From an uncultured Bacteroidota bacterium (lineage in GTDB: Bacteria > Bacteroidota > Bacteroidia > Chitinophagales > Chitinophagaceae): DNA of 64,000 nt. The notes under the pieces were generated by a model, which had not been told where the DNA came from, ran no database searches, and saw nothing but the letters and a program-made list of their open reading frames with translations. The stretch covers positions 30,999-94,998 of the forward strand of contig CAIOIZ010000005.1 of assembly GCA_903858475.1 (NCBI GenBank). The letters are read 5' to 3'. The position numbers and the translations under genes were made by a program. Positions 27,911 through 36,454 of this stretch are shown piece by piece. Every line of letters starts with the position of its first letter. Positions within the stretch are counted from its first letter, which is position 1.

Positions 27911-27918
27911 CAAATATA
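27911..27918 (-). promoter_or_regulatory. -7 promoter box (TATATTTG), candidate for the DUF4242 gene
   Basis: Perfect TAnnTTTG match on the minus strand in the 167-bp gap before the DUF4242 gene, giving a long leader of about 120 nt. The region is very A+T-rich, so chance matches are likely. Confidence 0.25.
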
Positions 27919-27950
27919 TAATATTTATTTATTTATAACAACTGGTCGAA

Positions 27951-28403
27951 TCATCCTAGTGTTTTCTCAAAACACAGGCTATTGTCTGACTCTGTATATT
28001 GTCCAAAATTGGGAACGATCTGATAATTGTTTTTAAAGTATAGGGCAATGGCCTCCGGTTGATTTTTGCCTGTTTCTAAAATGCATTGATGATAATTTAA
28101 TTCCTTCGCCCATTTTTCTAGTTCTTTTAAAATGCCCGTTGCTATTCCCTTTTTTCTTTTTTCAGGCGCTACATACATTCTTTTGATTTCAATGCTACCT
28201 GGCGCATAAGGTCTGAGTGCGCCACATCCGATGGCTTTCTCGTTTTCATACGCTATGACCACTTGTTGCAAGCTGGCAGTTTTATTGAATTGAGCATAAA
28301 ATGCATGGTCTTCTCCATCTCTGATTTTTAAATCATCGTCTAGTTTGGCAACCAATGGCCCAAAGTCTATATGGGCTGAATTGGTTCTGATAAATAGCAT
28401 CAT
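27951..28403 (-). CDS. GNAT family N-acetyltransferase
   Basis: This 150-residue cytosolic acetyltransferase has the GNAT core: VIAYENEKAIGCGALRPY (beta4), IEIKRMYVAPEKRKKGIATGILKELEKWA with the acetyl-CoA pyrophosphate loop R-K-K-G-I-A, then CILETGKNQPEAIALYFKNNYQIV. The motif order K-R-M-Y-V-x-P and L-E-T-G-x-x-Q-P-E-A-I-x-L-Y is shared with MarR-fused and stand-alone GNATs of unknown substrate. Two adjacent ATG codons start the gene at 28403. It is separated from lpxA upstream by a terminator and is probably transcribed alone. Confidence 0.85.
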   Translation of the reverse strand: MMLFIRTNSAHIDFGPLVAKLDDDLKIRDGEDHAFYAQFNKTASLQQVVIAYENEKAIGCGALRPYAPGSIEIKRMYVAPEKRKKGIATGILKELEKWAKELNYHQCILETGKNQPEAIALYFKNNYQIVPNFGQYTESDNSLCFEKTLG

Positions 28404-28421
28404 ACTAACTGTTTGACGGAT

Positions 28422-28450
28422 GCAAAAATAAAAAGCTCCAGTGGAGCTTT
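28422..28450 (-). terminator. Intrinsic terminator after the lpxC-fabZ/lpxA operon
   Basis: On the minus strand an 8-bp stem (AAAGCTCC / GGAGCTTT, 3-nt loop) is followed by a T-rich run TTTTTATTTTT. It begins about 25 bp after the lpxA stop codon. Confidence 0.8.
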
Positions 28451-28474
28451 CAAATAGGTATTACGGTGAAGGGA

Positions 28475-29272
28475 TTATTCATCGTCCATGCTTCCCTTCG
28501 TAAATCGCTTAATAATTCCTCTGCCACTTTCTCTGATAAAAGTAACAATTTCATCGCGCTCATCGGTTGCCGTTATTTCTTCTTCAATATAATTCAATGC
28601 TTGCGATGTGTTCATCCCCTTATTATAAATAATGCGATAGATATCTAAAATCTGATTGATTCGGTCCAACGAAAATCCTCTTCTTTTTAAGCCTACAGAA
28701 TTAACGCCAGCATAACTTAATGGAGTGCGACCCGCTTTGATATAGGGCGGTACATCCTTGCTTACCAATGAACCTCCAGCAACAAATGCATGTTGTCCTA
28801 TTTGCACAAACTGATGAATGGCACACATGCCCGCGAGAATGGAATTATCTCCCAAGGTTACATGTCCTGCCATTTGAGTGTTATTGCTCATGATACAATT
28901 ATTGCCTACAATACAGTCATGTGCAATATGGCTATACGCCATGATTAAGCAATTATTACCCACCTTGGTAGTCCATTTATCTTTACTGCCCCGGTTAACA
29001 GTAACAAATTCACGGATGGTTACATTGTCTCCAATTTCAACGGTGGTTTGCTCTCCATCAAATTTTAGGTCTTGTGGAATAGCTGAAATAACTGCACCAG
29101 GAAAAATGCGACAGTTTTTACCAATTCTCGCTCCTTCCATAATCGTAACATTGCTTCCTATCCAGGTACCTTCACCAATCTCCACATTTTGATGAATCAC
29201 ACTGAAAGGATCAATTTTTACATTTGTCGCCAATTTAGCATTGGGGTGTATATATGTGTGCGGATGTATCAT
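28475..29272 (-). CDS. lpxA: Acyl-ACP--UDP-N-acetylglucosamine O-acyltransferase
   Basis: LpxA starts lipid A synthesis by moving a 3-hydroxyacyl chain from ACP to the 3-OH of UDP-GlcNAc. The 265 residues form a left-handed beta-helix of hexapeptide repeats (about 1-190: IHPNAKLATNVKIDPFSVI, TVNRGSKDKWTTKVGNNC) with the catalytic His in AYSHIAHDCIVG and the typical HQFVQIGQHAFVAGGS loop. A C-terminal helical domain follows (SVGLKRRGFSLDRINQILDIY). Length and motifs are normal. It follows lpxC-fabZ with an 18-bp gap, so the two are one operon. Confidence 0.95.
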   Translation of the reverse strand: MIHPHTYIHPNAKLATNVKIDPFSVIHQNVEIGEGTWIGSNVTIMEGARIGKNCRIFPGAVISAIPQDLKFDGEQTTVEIGDNVTIREFVTVNRGSKDKWTTKVGNNCLIMAYSHIAHDCIVGNNCIMSNNTQMAGHVTLGDNSILAGMCAIHQFVQIGQHAFVAGGSLVSKDVPPYIKAGRTPLSYAGVNSVGLKRRGFSLDRINQILDIYRIIYNKGMNTSQALNYIEEEITATDERDEIVTFIRESGRGIIKRFTKGSMDDE

Positions 29273-29290
29273 TCGTTGAGTTAATTAATA

Positions 29291-30697
29291 TTAATTTCTT
29301 TTTACCAGTTGAGCTGTAAACTCACCTTCTGTACAAACCTTGTTGCCTACATAAACCGTGCCGCGCATCACACAAATACCCCGTCGAATGGGTTCAATCA
29401 ATTCCATTTTTAATAACATCGTATCACCGGGCACCACTTTTTGTTTGAATTTACAATTGTCAATTTTGATAAAATAAGTATCATATTGACCTTCTGGCAT
29501 AGCGTTGATACATAAAATACCTCCTGTTTGTGCTAAGGCTTCCACTTGTAAAACACCGGGCATTACTGGATTTCCAGGGAAATGACCCTGAAAAAAATAC
29601 TCATTGAAAGTGACATTTTTAATACCTACAATGCGGGTATCAGACAATTCAATGATTTTATCTACTAATAAAAAAGGAAAACGATGTGGTAAAGTTCGCT
29701 CTATTTGTTGCTGAGAATATACTGGAGGTTGATTGGGGTCGTATACCGGAATATCCTTAAGGTGTTTGTTTTTCTTGATGTATTGTTTGATTATTTTAGC
29801 AAACTCTACATTGCTACTATGCCCGGGCCTGTTCGCGATGATATGACCTTTGATAGGATATCCAATCAAGGCTAAATCACCAATAACATCCAATAATTTA
29901 TGTCGGGCAGGTTCATTGGGGAATCTCAGTTCTAGATTATTTAAGTAGCCTTCGCTTTTCACTTCTACTTTATCCCTGCCAAAAGCCTTTGCCAATCGAC
30001 CCATTTCTTCATCTGTAACAGGTTTGTCTACTACCACAATGGCATTATTGATGTCACCCCCTTTCACTAAATTATTGTCTAATAACATTTCTAATTCATG
30101 CAAAAAACAAAAAGTGCGACAGGGGGCAATTTCTTGCTTAAAATCAACCATTGCCTTCAACCCAGCATGTTGAGTGCCCAATACCGGACTATTAAAATCA
30201 ATTAAGGTGGTTATCTGATAATTAGTAGCAGGAAGGGCAGTCATTTCTACTCTTTTTACATCATCATAAAAAGAAATATTGGTATCGATGGTATACCATG
30301 CTTTGGCAGCATCTTGTTCTAATACGCCCGTTTCTTCAATAATTTTTACAAAAGGCTCGCTACTTCCATCAATAATGGGAATTTCGGGTCCATTGATTTC
30401 AATCAGGCAATTGTCGATGCCCATTCCAACTAGGGCAGCTAAAATATGTTCTACTGTGCTCACTTTAGCATCCCCCATTTCTAGTGTGGTTCCCCTAGAG
30501 GTATCAGTAACCAAGTCGCAATCTGCCTTAATAACGGGCATTCCTGGAAGGTCAATACGTTGAAACTGGTAACCAAATCCGGGATTGGCCGGCTTTAGCT
30601 TCATGTCTACATTTACACCAGTATGTAGTCCTGTTCCCGAAATGCTTACCGTATCTGATAAAGTATGTTGTTTGTCTGGGTTGAAATTTTTATCCAT
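29291..30697 (-). CDS. lpxC/fabZ: Bifunctional UDP-3-O-acyl-GlcNAc deacetylase / 3-hydroxyacyl-ACP dehydratase
   Basis: A single 468-residue protein fuses two enzymes. Residues about 8-305 are LpxC, the zinc deacetylase committing UDP-acyl-GlcNAc to lipid A: zinc ligands H in STVEHILAALVGMGIDN and H-x-x-x-D in HKLLDVIGD, and the catalytic His in NRPGHSSN. Residues about 320-468 are FabZ, which dehydrates 3-hydroxyacyl-ACP: LPHRFPFLLVDKI, GHFPGNPVMPGVLQVEALAQ with catalytic H and E. The fusion is the norm in Bacteroidota and couples use of 3-hydroxyacyl-ACP for lipid A with its use for phospholipid. The start is ATG at 30697. Confidence 0.95.
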   Translation of the reverse strand: MDKNFNPDKQHTLSDTVSISGTGLHTGVNVDMKLKPANPGFGYQFQRIDLPGMPVIKADCDLVTDTSRGTTLEMGDAKVSTVEHILAALVGMGIDNCLIEINGPEIPIIDGSSEPFVKIIEETGVLEQDAAKAWYTIDTNISFYDDVKRVEMTALPATNYQITTLIDFNSPVLGTQHAGLKAMVDFKQEIAPCRTFCFLHELEMLLDNNLVKGGDINNAIVVVDKPVTDEEMGRLAKAFGRDKVEVKSEGYLNNLELRFPNEPARHKLLDVIGDLALIGYPIKGHIIANRPGHSSNVEFAKIIKQYIKKNKHLKDIPVYDPNQPPVYSQQQIERTLPHRFPFLLVDKIIELSDTRIVGIKNVTFNEYFFQGHFPGNPVMPGVLQVEALAQTGGILCINAMPEGQYDTYFIKIDNCKFKQKVVPGDTMLLKMELIEPIRRGICVMRGTVYVGNKVCTEGEFTAQLVKRN

Positions 30698-30717
30698 TGG
30701 TCAATTTTAACGACGGG

Positions 30718-30725
30718 CAAAGATA
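30718..30725 (-). promoter_or_regulatory. -7 promoter box (TATCTTTG) for lpxC-fabZ
   Basis: Perfect TAnnTTTG match on the minus strand, predicting a 15-20 nt leader for the lpxC-fabZ/lpxA operon. No clear -33 TTTG is seen. Confidence 0.45.
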
Positions 30726-30824
30726 TTTTATTTTTTGTAGTCTGAGACTAGATTCTGACTCTTTCTATTTACCTGATGTTCAATGAAAAACTTTGCGTTA
30801 CTTCGCATCAGCTTTCTTCAAAAT

Positions 30825-31436
30825 ATGGATATTCTAGTCAATCAGGTAGGTAAAAGGTATAATCGGGAGTGGATATTCCGCCACCTTTCTGCCACTTTTT
30901 CAGCGGGTAAGTATTATGCTATTACTGGTCCTAACGGCTCGGGTAAATCCACCTTGCTACAAGTTATTTCGGGTGCCGTTACCTATACAGAAGGAAAAAT
31001 TGACTATAGCATTGCCGGAAAATTGATGGAAGAAACGAGCGTATTTGAACATATCGCCATTGCTGCTCCTTATCTTGAATTGATTGAAGAAATGACTGCA
31101 AAAGAAATGCTCGATTTTCACTCCAAGTTCAAAAAACTGGTTTTACCTATAGATGAAATACTTTCAATTGTTGGCCTGAGCAAGGCAACGAATAAGCAAA
31201 TTCGCTATTTCAGTAGCGGTATGAAGCAGCGATTAAAATTGGCACAGGCTTTTTTAAGCGATACGCCCGTTTTGTTTTTAGATGAACCTACTACCAATCT
31301 CGATCAGGAAGGTTGTGCATTGTATCATCAACTAGTAAACAATTTCACAAAAGGGAAACTAGTAATTGTAAGTAGCAATGATCCGCAAGAATATAATTTT
31401 TGTAGTGAAGTAATTGATATTGCGCAGTATAAGTAA
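30825..31436 (+). CDS. ABC transporter ATP-binding protein (single domain)
   Basis: A cytosolic ATPase of 203 residues from ATG at 30825 (MDILVNQVGKRYN). An ATG at 30783 would add 14 residues, but a likely -7 box (AAACTTTG, 30788-30795) lies inside that extension. It has Walker A GPNGSGKST, a shortened signature FSSGMKQRLKLAQAF in place of LSGGQ, Walker B PVLFLDEPTTNLD and the H-loop replaced by VIVSSND (Asn rather than His), as in the CcmA-like and ABC-2 exporters. No permease gene is adjacent: the next gene converges with no gap and encodes an acyltransferase. The transported substrate is unknown. Confidence 0.82.
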   Translation: MDILVNQVGKRYNREWIFRHLSATFSAGKYYAITGPNGSGKSTLLQVISGAVTYTEGKIDYSIAGKLMEETSVFEHIAIAAPYLELIEEMTAKEMLDFHSKFKKLVLPIDEILSIVGLSKATNKQIRYFSSGMKQRLKLAQAFLSDTPVLFLDEPTTNLDQEGCALYHQLVNNFTKGKLVIVSSNDPQEYNFCSEVIDIAQYK

Positions 31437-32567
31437 TCAGGCTTCCTTCTTTTTCCAATTAAATTTATACCAGTCTCTTTTCATGGTAGGTTTTTCTACC
31501 AATAAAAAAAACACCCCACTTATTACTAAGATGGCAGCTAGTGCAGCAATAACATGTATGCTTACATTTATCCAAGTATGGTTACTAAAAACGAGCTGCG
31601 CAAATTGATGCCTCAAAACACCTAATACGCCTACATGCAAAAGGTAAATAGTATAACACATGCCACCGATAATGGCAATGGGGGCAAAGCTCAATATTTT
31701 TTTTAATCCACTACTGTTTAGTGCCAGCCAGCAAAAAATTAATAGGCAAGCTAGTTTTGCTAAACTCCAATATACAGATGCATAATATCCGGGGATAAAC
31801 ATAGCTGCTATTAATAATCCCAAACCCAAAAAACTGATTATTCTTTGCTGATAATTTTTTTTGTCTAACACATATAAATCAGCGAGCAACATCCCGCCAA
31901 AAAAATAGCAGGCCTTATTGCCAAAATGGGCTATGTGGTATTGCTGTGCATAGGAATAAAACATGCCTGCAATAATCAGTGCCAATAAAATGATTCGTCG
32001 AAGTGAAGTGTTTTTGATCAAATAGAGATAAGCCAGTATTGGCATGAGTAAATAAAACTGAATTTCTACTTCCAAACTCCAAGCCACACCATTAATAGTG
32101 GAATGACTATTGTAAATTATATTATGAAGGTATAATAAGGAAGCGCCTAAATGGGGTAATAATTCCCCAAAAGTTTCGTACTGAAATACAAAAACACGGA
32201 GCAAAAAATACAACAGCAATGTGATGATATAGGTGGGCTCGAGCCTCGTGACCCTCCTAAGAAAATATTTTTTTAAAGAGACGGGCTGACCCTTGGATAA
32301 TTTATTTTCGGCAAAGGGAAGTGATAAAATAAATCCGCTGATGATAAAAAAAAATGATACGCCCGCAGTACCTTCCAATAAAAATTGATGGATATAGGAA
32401 GATTGATTGTTTAATTGTAAAACTGCATCGGCAATATAGGTGCCTAAATGTGCCAAGCATACAACCCAGCAAATAGCAATAAATCGTAGGCCGTCAATTT
32501 CAGGTAAATACCTACCTGAATAGGTGATGCGTCGGAACTTTTCAATAAAATGGGAGAAATAAGCCAT
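31437..32567 (-). CDS. Acyltransferase 3 family membrane protein (OafA/YrhL-like)
   Basis: This integral inner-membrane protein of 376 residues has about ten TM helices. Family motifs are EIDGLRFIAICWVVCLAH near residue 25-42 (its His is the catalytic His in this family), GTAGVSFFFIISGFILSLPF, RRVTRLEPTYIITLL (R-R-x-x-R-x-x-P) and ATINGVAWSLEVEIQFYL-like W-S-L-x-x-E. The family adds acetyl or other acyl groups to sugars of O-antigen, exopolysaccharide or macrolides; the acceptor here is unknown. It is 12 bp after ald on the same strand, the last gene of a tsaE-ald-acyltransferase unit, and abuts the converging ABC gene. Confidence 0.88.
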   Translation of the reverse strand: MAYFSHFIEKFRRITYSGRYLPEIDGLRFIAICWVVCLAHLGTYIADAVLQLNNQSSYIHQFLLEGTAGVSFFFIISGFILSLPFAENKLSKGQPVSLKKYFLRRVTRLEPTYIITLLLYFLLRVFVFQYETFGELLPHLGASLLYLHNIIYNSHSTINGVAWSLEVEIQFYLLMPILAYLYLIKNTSLRRIILLALIIAGMFYSYAQQYHIAHFGNKACYFFGGMLLADLYVLDKKNYQQRIISFLGLGLLIAAMFIPGYYASVYWSLAKLACLLIFCWLALNSSGLKKILSFAPIAIIGGMCYTIYLLHVGVLGVLRHQFAQLVFSNHTWINVSIHVIAALAAILVISGVFFLLVEKPTMKRDWYKFNWKKKEA

Positions 32568-32579
32568 GCGTTGTTGGCA

Positions 32580-33794
32580 TTATCTTTTGGAAGCAATCAG
32601 CAAATTAAGATCAGTATATTTTAAATCAAACCTTTCGCTTAAATAGAAATTAGTCAAACTTCCTTTGAATAGGTAAATGCCGCTTCTAATATTGATTTTA
32701 TACCACACAACTTGATCAATGCCACCCCCTTCTCCTGTTTCGAGCATTAAAGGCATTAATACATTGCTAATAGCTTGAGATGCGGTGCGTGCAAAACCAC
32801 TTGGGATATTGGGTACGCAATAATGTATTACATCATATTTTTTGAAAACAGGGTTTTCGTGTGAAGTTACTTCGCTGGTTTCAAAACAACCACCATGGTC
32901 AATGCTTACATCTACAATAACGGTACCTGGTCGCATATTACTAACCATTTCATCTGACACTACAACGGGTGTACGTCCACCATCTCCACTTAAAGCACCC
33001 ACTGCTACATCGCAGGTTTTTAATTGCTTCGCCAATATTTTAGGTTCTATTACAGAAGTCCACATACGAGCACCAATATTATTCTGTAGTCTTTTTAAGC
33101 GATAAATACTGTTGTCGAAAATTTTTACACTAGCACCCATGGCCAATGCAGTTCTAGCAGCGTACTCACCAACAATACCCGCACCGATAATGACTACTTT
33201 GGTAGGGGGAATACCACTAATACCTCCTACCAATACCCCCTTGCCATTATTGGCATTATTGAGATATTGTCCGGCAATGAGCATCACGGCACTGCCAGCT
33301 ATTTCACTCATGCTTCTTACAATGGGATTATGACCACTATCGTCTTTGAGGTTTTCAAAACTGAGGGCCGTAATTTTTTTCTCCATCATTTTCTGCAATA
33401 TCTCCCGTTTCATAACGGCCAAGTGTATGGGAGAAATGATGTATTGATTCGGTTTAAGCAAGCCTACTTCTTCCTCACTGACAGGGGCACTTTTTACTAA
33501 AATAGCGCATTCAAACACTTCTTTTTTATGCAAAGCAATGGTGGCACCCGCTTCGCTATAATCATTATCACTGTAACTAGCACCAAGTCCCGCTTTGGTT
33601 TCAATAATTACACGATGACCATTGGCAACGAGCACACTCACTGCTTCGGGGGTTAATGCAATGCGATTTTCATTGAATGAATTTTCTTTGGGGATACCTA
33701 TATATAAAGTTTCACCCTTTGGTTTTACATCAAGGGTTTCTTCCATTGTTTCATAACTGAAAGAAGGGGATACAAAGGGTTTGGTACTGGCCAT
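32580..33794 (-). CDS. ald: Alanine dehydrogenase
   Basis: Ald interconverts L-alanine and pyruvate plus ammonia with NAD. The 404 residues carry the AlaDH/PNT N-terminal domain (YIGIPKENSFNENRIALTPEAV, ISPIHLAV), the Rossmann motif GxGxxG in VVIIGAGIVGEYAARTA, and VIVDVSIDHGGCFETS and VPNIPSGFARTASQAISN, which fit AlaDH. The protein carries a 28-residue N-terminal extension (about residues 1-28) and a C-terminal tail longer than in Bacillus Ald (about 370), as seen in Bacteroidota members. PntAA of transhydrogenase is related, but no pntB is present. It lies between tsaE (27 bp) and the acyltransferase gene. Confidence 0.85.
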   Translation of the reverse strand: MASTKPFVSPSFSYETMEETLDVKPKGETLYIGIPKENSFNENRIALTPEAVSVLVANGHRVIIETKAGLGASYSDNDYSEAGATIALHKKEVFECAILVKSAPVSEEEVGLLKPNQYIISPIHLAVMKREILQKMMEKKITALSFENLKDDSGHNPIVRSMSEIAGSAVMLIAGQYLNNANNGKGVLVGGISGIPPTKVVIIGAGIVGEYAARTALAMGASVKIFDNSIYRLKRLQNNIGARMWTSVIEPKILAKQLKTCDVAVGALSGDGGRTPVVVSDEMVSNMRPGTVIVDVSIDHGGCFETSEVTSHENPVFKKYDVIHYCVPNIPSGFARTASQAISNVLMPLMLETGEGGGIDQVVWYKINIRSGIYLFKGSLTNFYLSERFDLKYTDLNLLIASKR

Positions 33795-33821
33795 AATTCA
33801 GAAAGCATTAAAGCATACAAA

Positions 33822-34235
33822 TTACAAATTTATTTTCAGCTTTCGAGTATTTGCATCAATTGCTTCGATAGATAGCTGTAAGGTGTTTTCTGGAAATATA
33901 TTGGGGGCGATGTTAGGCCATTCCACAAAACAGTATTGGCCACTATATAAACATTCTTCCACACCAGCCTGTATGGCTTCTCCCTCGCCTTTTAAACGAT
34001 AAAGATCGATGTGGTAAATGGTTGCTTGCTCAAGGGTCCTGTATTCATTGATGATAGAATAGGTGGGGCTGCTGATGGCATCTACAACGCCCAATGCAGT
34101 ACATAGGGCATGAATAAAAGTGGTTTTGCCAGCTCCCATTTCTCCTTGAAACGCCAATACACGGCGACTTCCCATTACTGCCAATAACTCGCTGGCAGCG
34201 AGGGGTATTGTTGCTAATGTAAAATTTACCTCCAT
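33822..34235 (-). CDS. tsaE: tRNA threonylcarbamoyladenosine synthesis ATPase TsaE
   Basis: TsaE is the ATPase that, with TsaB and TsaD, makes the t6A modification at position 37 of ANN-decoding tRNAs. From ATG at 34235 it has 137 residues, the usual size, with Walker A GEMGAGKT at 31-38, SPTYSIINEY (56-65), HIDLYRL (75-81) and FVEWPN (103-108). The frame is open far upstream, but those residues overlap the divergent copper ATPase gene and do not resemble the family. A TATCTTTG box ends 4 nt before this ATG. It heads the minus-strand tsaE-ald-acyltransferase unit. Confidence 0.92.
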   Translation of the reverse strand: MEVNFTLATIPLAASELLAVMGSRRVLAFQGEMGAGKTTFIHALCTALGVVDAISSPTYSIINEYRTLEQATIYHIDLYRLKGEGEAIQAGVEECLYSGQYCFVEWPNIAPNIFPENTLQLSIEAIDANTRKLKINL

Positions 34236-34239
34236 GTTG

Positions 34240-34247
34240 CAAAGATA
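34240..34247 (-). promoter_or_regulatory. -7 promoter box (TATCTTTG) at the tsaE start
   Basis: Perfect TAnnTTTG on the minus strand ending 4 nt before the tsaE ATG, predicting a leaderless or nearly leaderless transcript and supporting the short start. Confidence 0.45.
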
Positions 34248-34285
34248 TTTTCCATTTATGGTAAGAAAGAAAAATAATTCAAGGG

Positions 34286-34293
34286 TACCTTTG
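34286..34293 (+). promoter_or_regulatory. -7 promoter box (TACCTTTG) for the copper ATPase gene
   Basis: Perfect TAnnTTTG match 18 bp before the ATG at 34312. It lies within an upstream in-frame extension of the ORF and so argues for the ATG at 34312. Confidence 0.45.
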
Positions 34294-34311
34294 CCCTTCT
34301 CTAACAAGCAG

Positions 34312-36432
34312 ATGGAATCAGCAATAAAAAAAACAGGATTAAAAGTAACAGGCATGACCTGTAGTAATTGTGCCCTCACGGTTTCCAAATACCTGCAAAA
34401 AGAAGGATTGGAGGAAGTGAAGGTAAATCCTATTGATGGGGATGTTAGTTTTATAAATAGCTCAGGCATTTCGATAGATAAGTTAAAATCAGGCATTGAG
34501 CAATTGGGTTATGCAGTAGAGGAAGAAGGTACATTGCTACCGCGTAAAAGAGCATGGCTATCTAATAATAAGCAACGCTTTCTATTTTGTCTGCCTTTTT
34601 CAGCGGTACTTATGTTGCACATGCTCGATCGATGGGTACATATTCATTGGTTGATGAATCCCTTGCTTCAGTTATTAATTTGTTTACCTGTATTCATCCT
34701 TGGGATGTATTATTTTGGCAGATCTGCCATCAAGAGTTTGATGAATGGAATGCCGAATATGAATGTTTTAGTGGCATTGGGAGCTTCGGCAGCTTTTGTT
34801 TATAGTCTTGCTGGTTATTTGGGTGGATTGGGTGCAGGCTACCTGTTTTTTGAAACCGCCGCTTCAATCATAACACTGGTTTTTTTAGGGAATTATTTAG
34901 AAGATGCTTCTATTCAATCAACTCAAAGAGCAGTCAATGCCCTGGCCAAATCTCAACGGGTAATGGCTAATATGATTGCCTTTGATGACGAACACAAGGA
35001 AGTTATTTTGCCAATAGAAAATACGCAGTTAAAGCCCGGCGATCTGATATTGATTAAAACTGGAGAGCAGGTTCCAATGGATTGTAAAATTCTTTGGGGC
35101 GATTGTACTGTTAATGAAGCGATCATCACTGGTGAAAGCATTCCACTTGTAAAAGGGAAAAAAGATTTTCTAATTGGAGGAAGCGTATTGGCAGCGGGCA
35201 CTATAAAGGCGCAGGTTACTGCAACAGGAAAGGATACTGTTTTATCGGGTATTCTGCAAATGGTCAAACAGGCACAGGGTGAAAAGCCACCCATGCAAAA
35301 ACTGGCCGATCGCATCAGTGCTGTTTTTGTTCCGGTAGTGATAGGCATTGCACTGCTCACTTTACTCATCAATTTTTATGCTTTTCATATTTCGTTCACG
35401 CAAAGTTTATTACGTAGTATTGCTGTGCTGGTGATTAGTTGTCCCTGTGCAATGGGTTTGGCTACGCCTGCAGCTATTGCAGTAGGAATGGGTCGTGCTG
35501 CCCGTAATGGAATTTTATTCAGAAACGCTACTAGTTTAGAAGCATTTACCAGTATTCGTCAAGTGGTTTTTGATAAAACAGGTACTTTAACAACCGGACA
35601 ATTTTCGATTGCTGCATATCAGTCAAGTATAGACGAAAATGAATTCAAGCAAATTGCATTTTCTTTAGAAAAATATTCGGGGCATCCAATTGCTAAATGT
35701 ATCGCAGCGGCTTTTAAAGCTGAACCCGAAATTAAGTGGAAACAGGTAGAGGAAATAAAGGGATTGGGTATCAAGGCTACGAGTGCCACAGGGGATGTGT
35801 TTATGGCCGGTTCCTTCAAAACAACGGGAGCCAGCACTGGGGAGCACAATGTATATATTAGTAAAAATGAAGTACTGCTGGGTTGGATAGATGTAGAAGA
35901 TGCCATTAGGATGGAAGCAAAAGAAGTGATTGACTGGTTGCATCACCGAGGTATTAAAACTATTTTGTTGAGCGGGGATAAAAAAGACAACTGCGAAAAA
36001 GTAGCGCAAATATTGGGAATTGAGGAAGTAATTGCAGAGCAGTCGCCGGCTCAAAAGGTGGAAAAAATTGCCGCTTACAATGCACAATTACCAACCGCAA
36101 TGATTGGCGATGGAATTAATGACGCACCCGCCTTGGCCAAAGCTACTTTGGGAGTATCACTGAGCGAAGCCTCACAAATTGCCCTGCAAAGTGCAGACGT
36201 AATTTTGATGAATCACGGGATTAAGCAGTTGCCTTTGGCACTTGGCTTAGGTAAGCATACCAATATAACCATCAAACAAAACCTATTCTGGGCCTTCCTT
36301 TATAATATCGTTGCAATACCCGTTGCTGCGATGGGGCTGCTTACGCCTACCTTCAGTGCTTTGTCAATGGGATTAAGCGATGTGGTGTTGGCGGCCAATT
36401 CTGTAAGGCTTTTTGTTAAAAAGGTTTTATAA
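34312..36432 (+). CDS. copA: Copper-type heavy-metal P1B ATPase
   Basis: A membrane pump that exports Cu(+) using ATP. The 706 residues from ATG at 34312 contain one HMA domain with GMTCSNC (C17, C20), eight predicted TM helices, the actuator loop ITGESIP, the membrane metal site C377-P-C379 (SCPCAMGLATPAA), the phosphorylation site D421 in DKTGTLTTG, the HP motif SGHPIAK and the hinge GDGINDAPALA. The sequence fits CopA rather than ZntA-type pumps: CPC plus an N and MxxS-like residues in TM7/8 (NIVAIPVAAMGLLTP, SALSMGLSDVVLAANSVRL). It is divergent from tsaE and followed closely by recQ. Confidence 0.9.
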   Translation: MESAIKKTGLKVTGMTCSNCALTVSKYLQKEGLEEVKVNPIDGDVSFINSSGISIDKLKSGIEQLGYAVEEEGTLLPRKRAWLSNNKQRFLFCLPFSAVLMLHMLDRWVHIHWLMNPLLQLLICLPVFILGMYYFGRSAIKSLMNGMPNMNVLVALGASAAFVYSLAGYLGGLGAGYLFFETAASIITLVFLGNYLEDASIQSTQRAVNALAKSQRVMANMIAFDDEHKEVILPIENTQLKPGDLILIKTGEQVPMDCKILWGDCTVNEAIITGESIPLVKGKKDFLIGGSVLAAGTIKAQVTATGKDTVLSGILQMVKQAQGEKPPMQKLADRISAVFVPVVIGIALLTLLINFYAFHISFTQSLLRSIAVLVISCPCAMGLATPAAIAVGMGRAARNGILFRNATSLEAFTSIRQVVFDKTGTLTTGQFSIAAYQSSIDENEFKQIAFSLEKYSGHPIAKCIAAAFKAEPEIKWKQVEEIKGLGIKATSATGDVFMAGSFKTTGASTGEHNVYISKNEVLLGWIDVEDAIRMEAKEVIDWLHHRGIKTILLSGDKKDNCEKVAQILGIEEVIAEQSPAQKVEKIAAYNAQLPTAMIGDGINDAPALAKATLGVSLSEASQIALQSADVILMNHGIKQLPLALGLGKHTNITIKQNLFWAFLYNIVAIPVAAMGLLTPTFSALSMGLSDVVLAANSVRLFVKKVL

Positions 36433-36454
36433 CTTCATCACTTATCATTTTCTA

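Noticed and set aside
34234..34311. Upstream start for the copper ATPase (ATG at 34234)
   Set aside because: The extra 26 residues contain the promoter box and have no similarity to HMA domains, whereas ATG at 34312 starts directly before the metal-binding domain.
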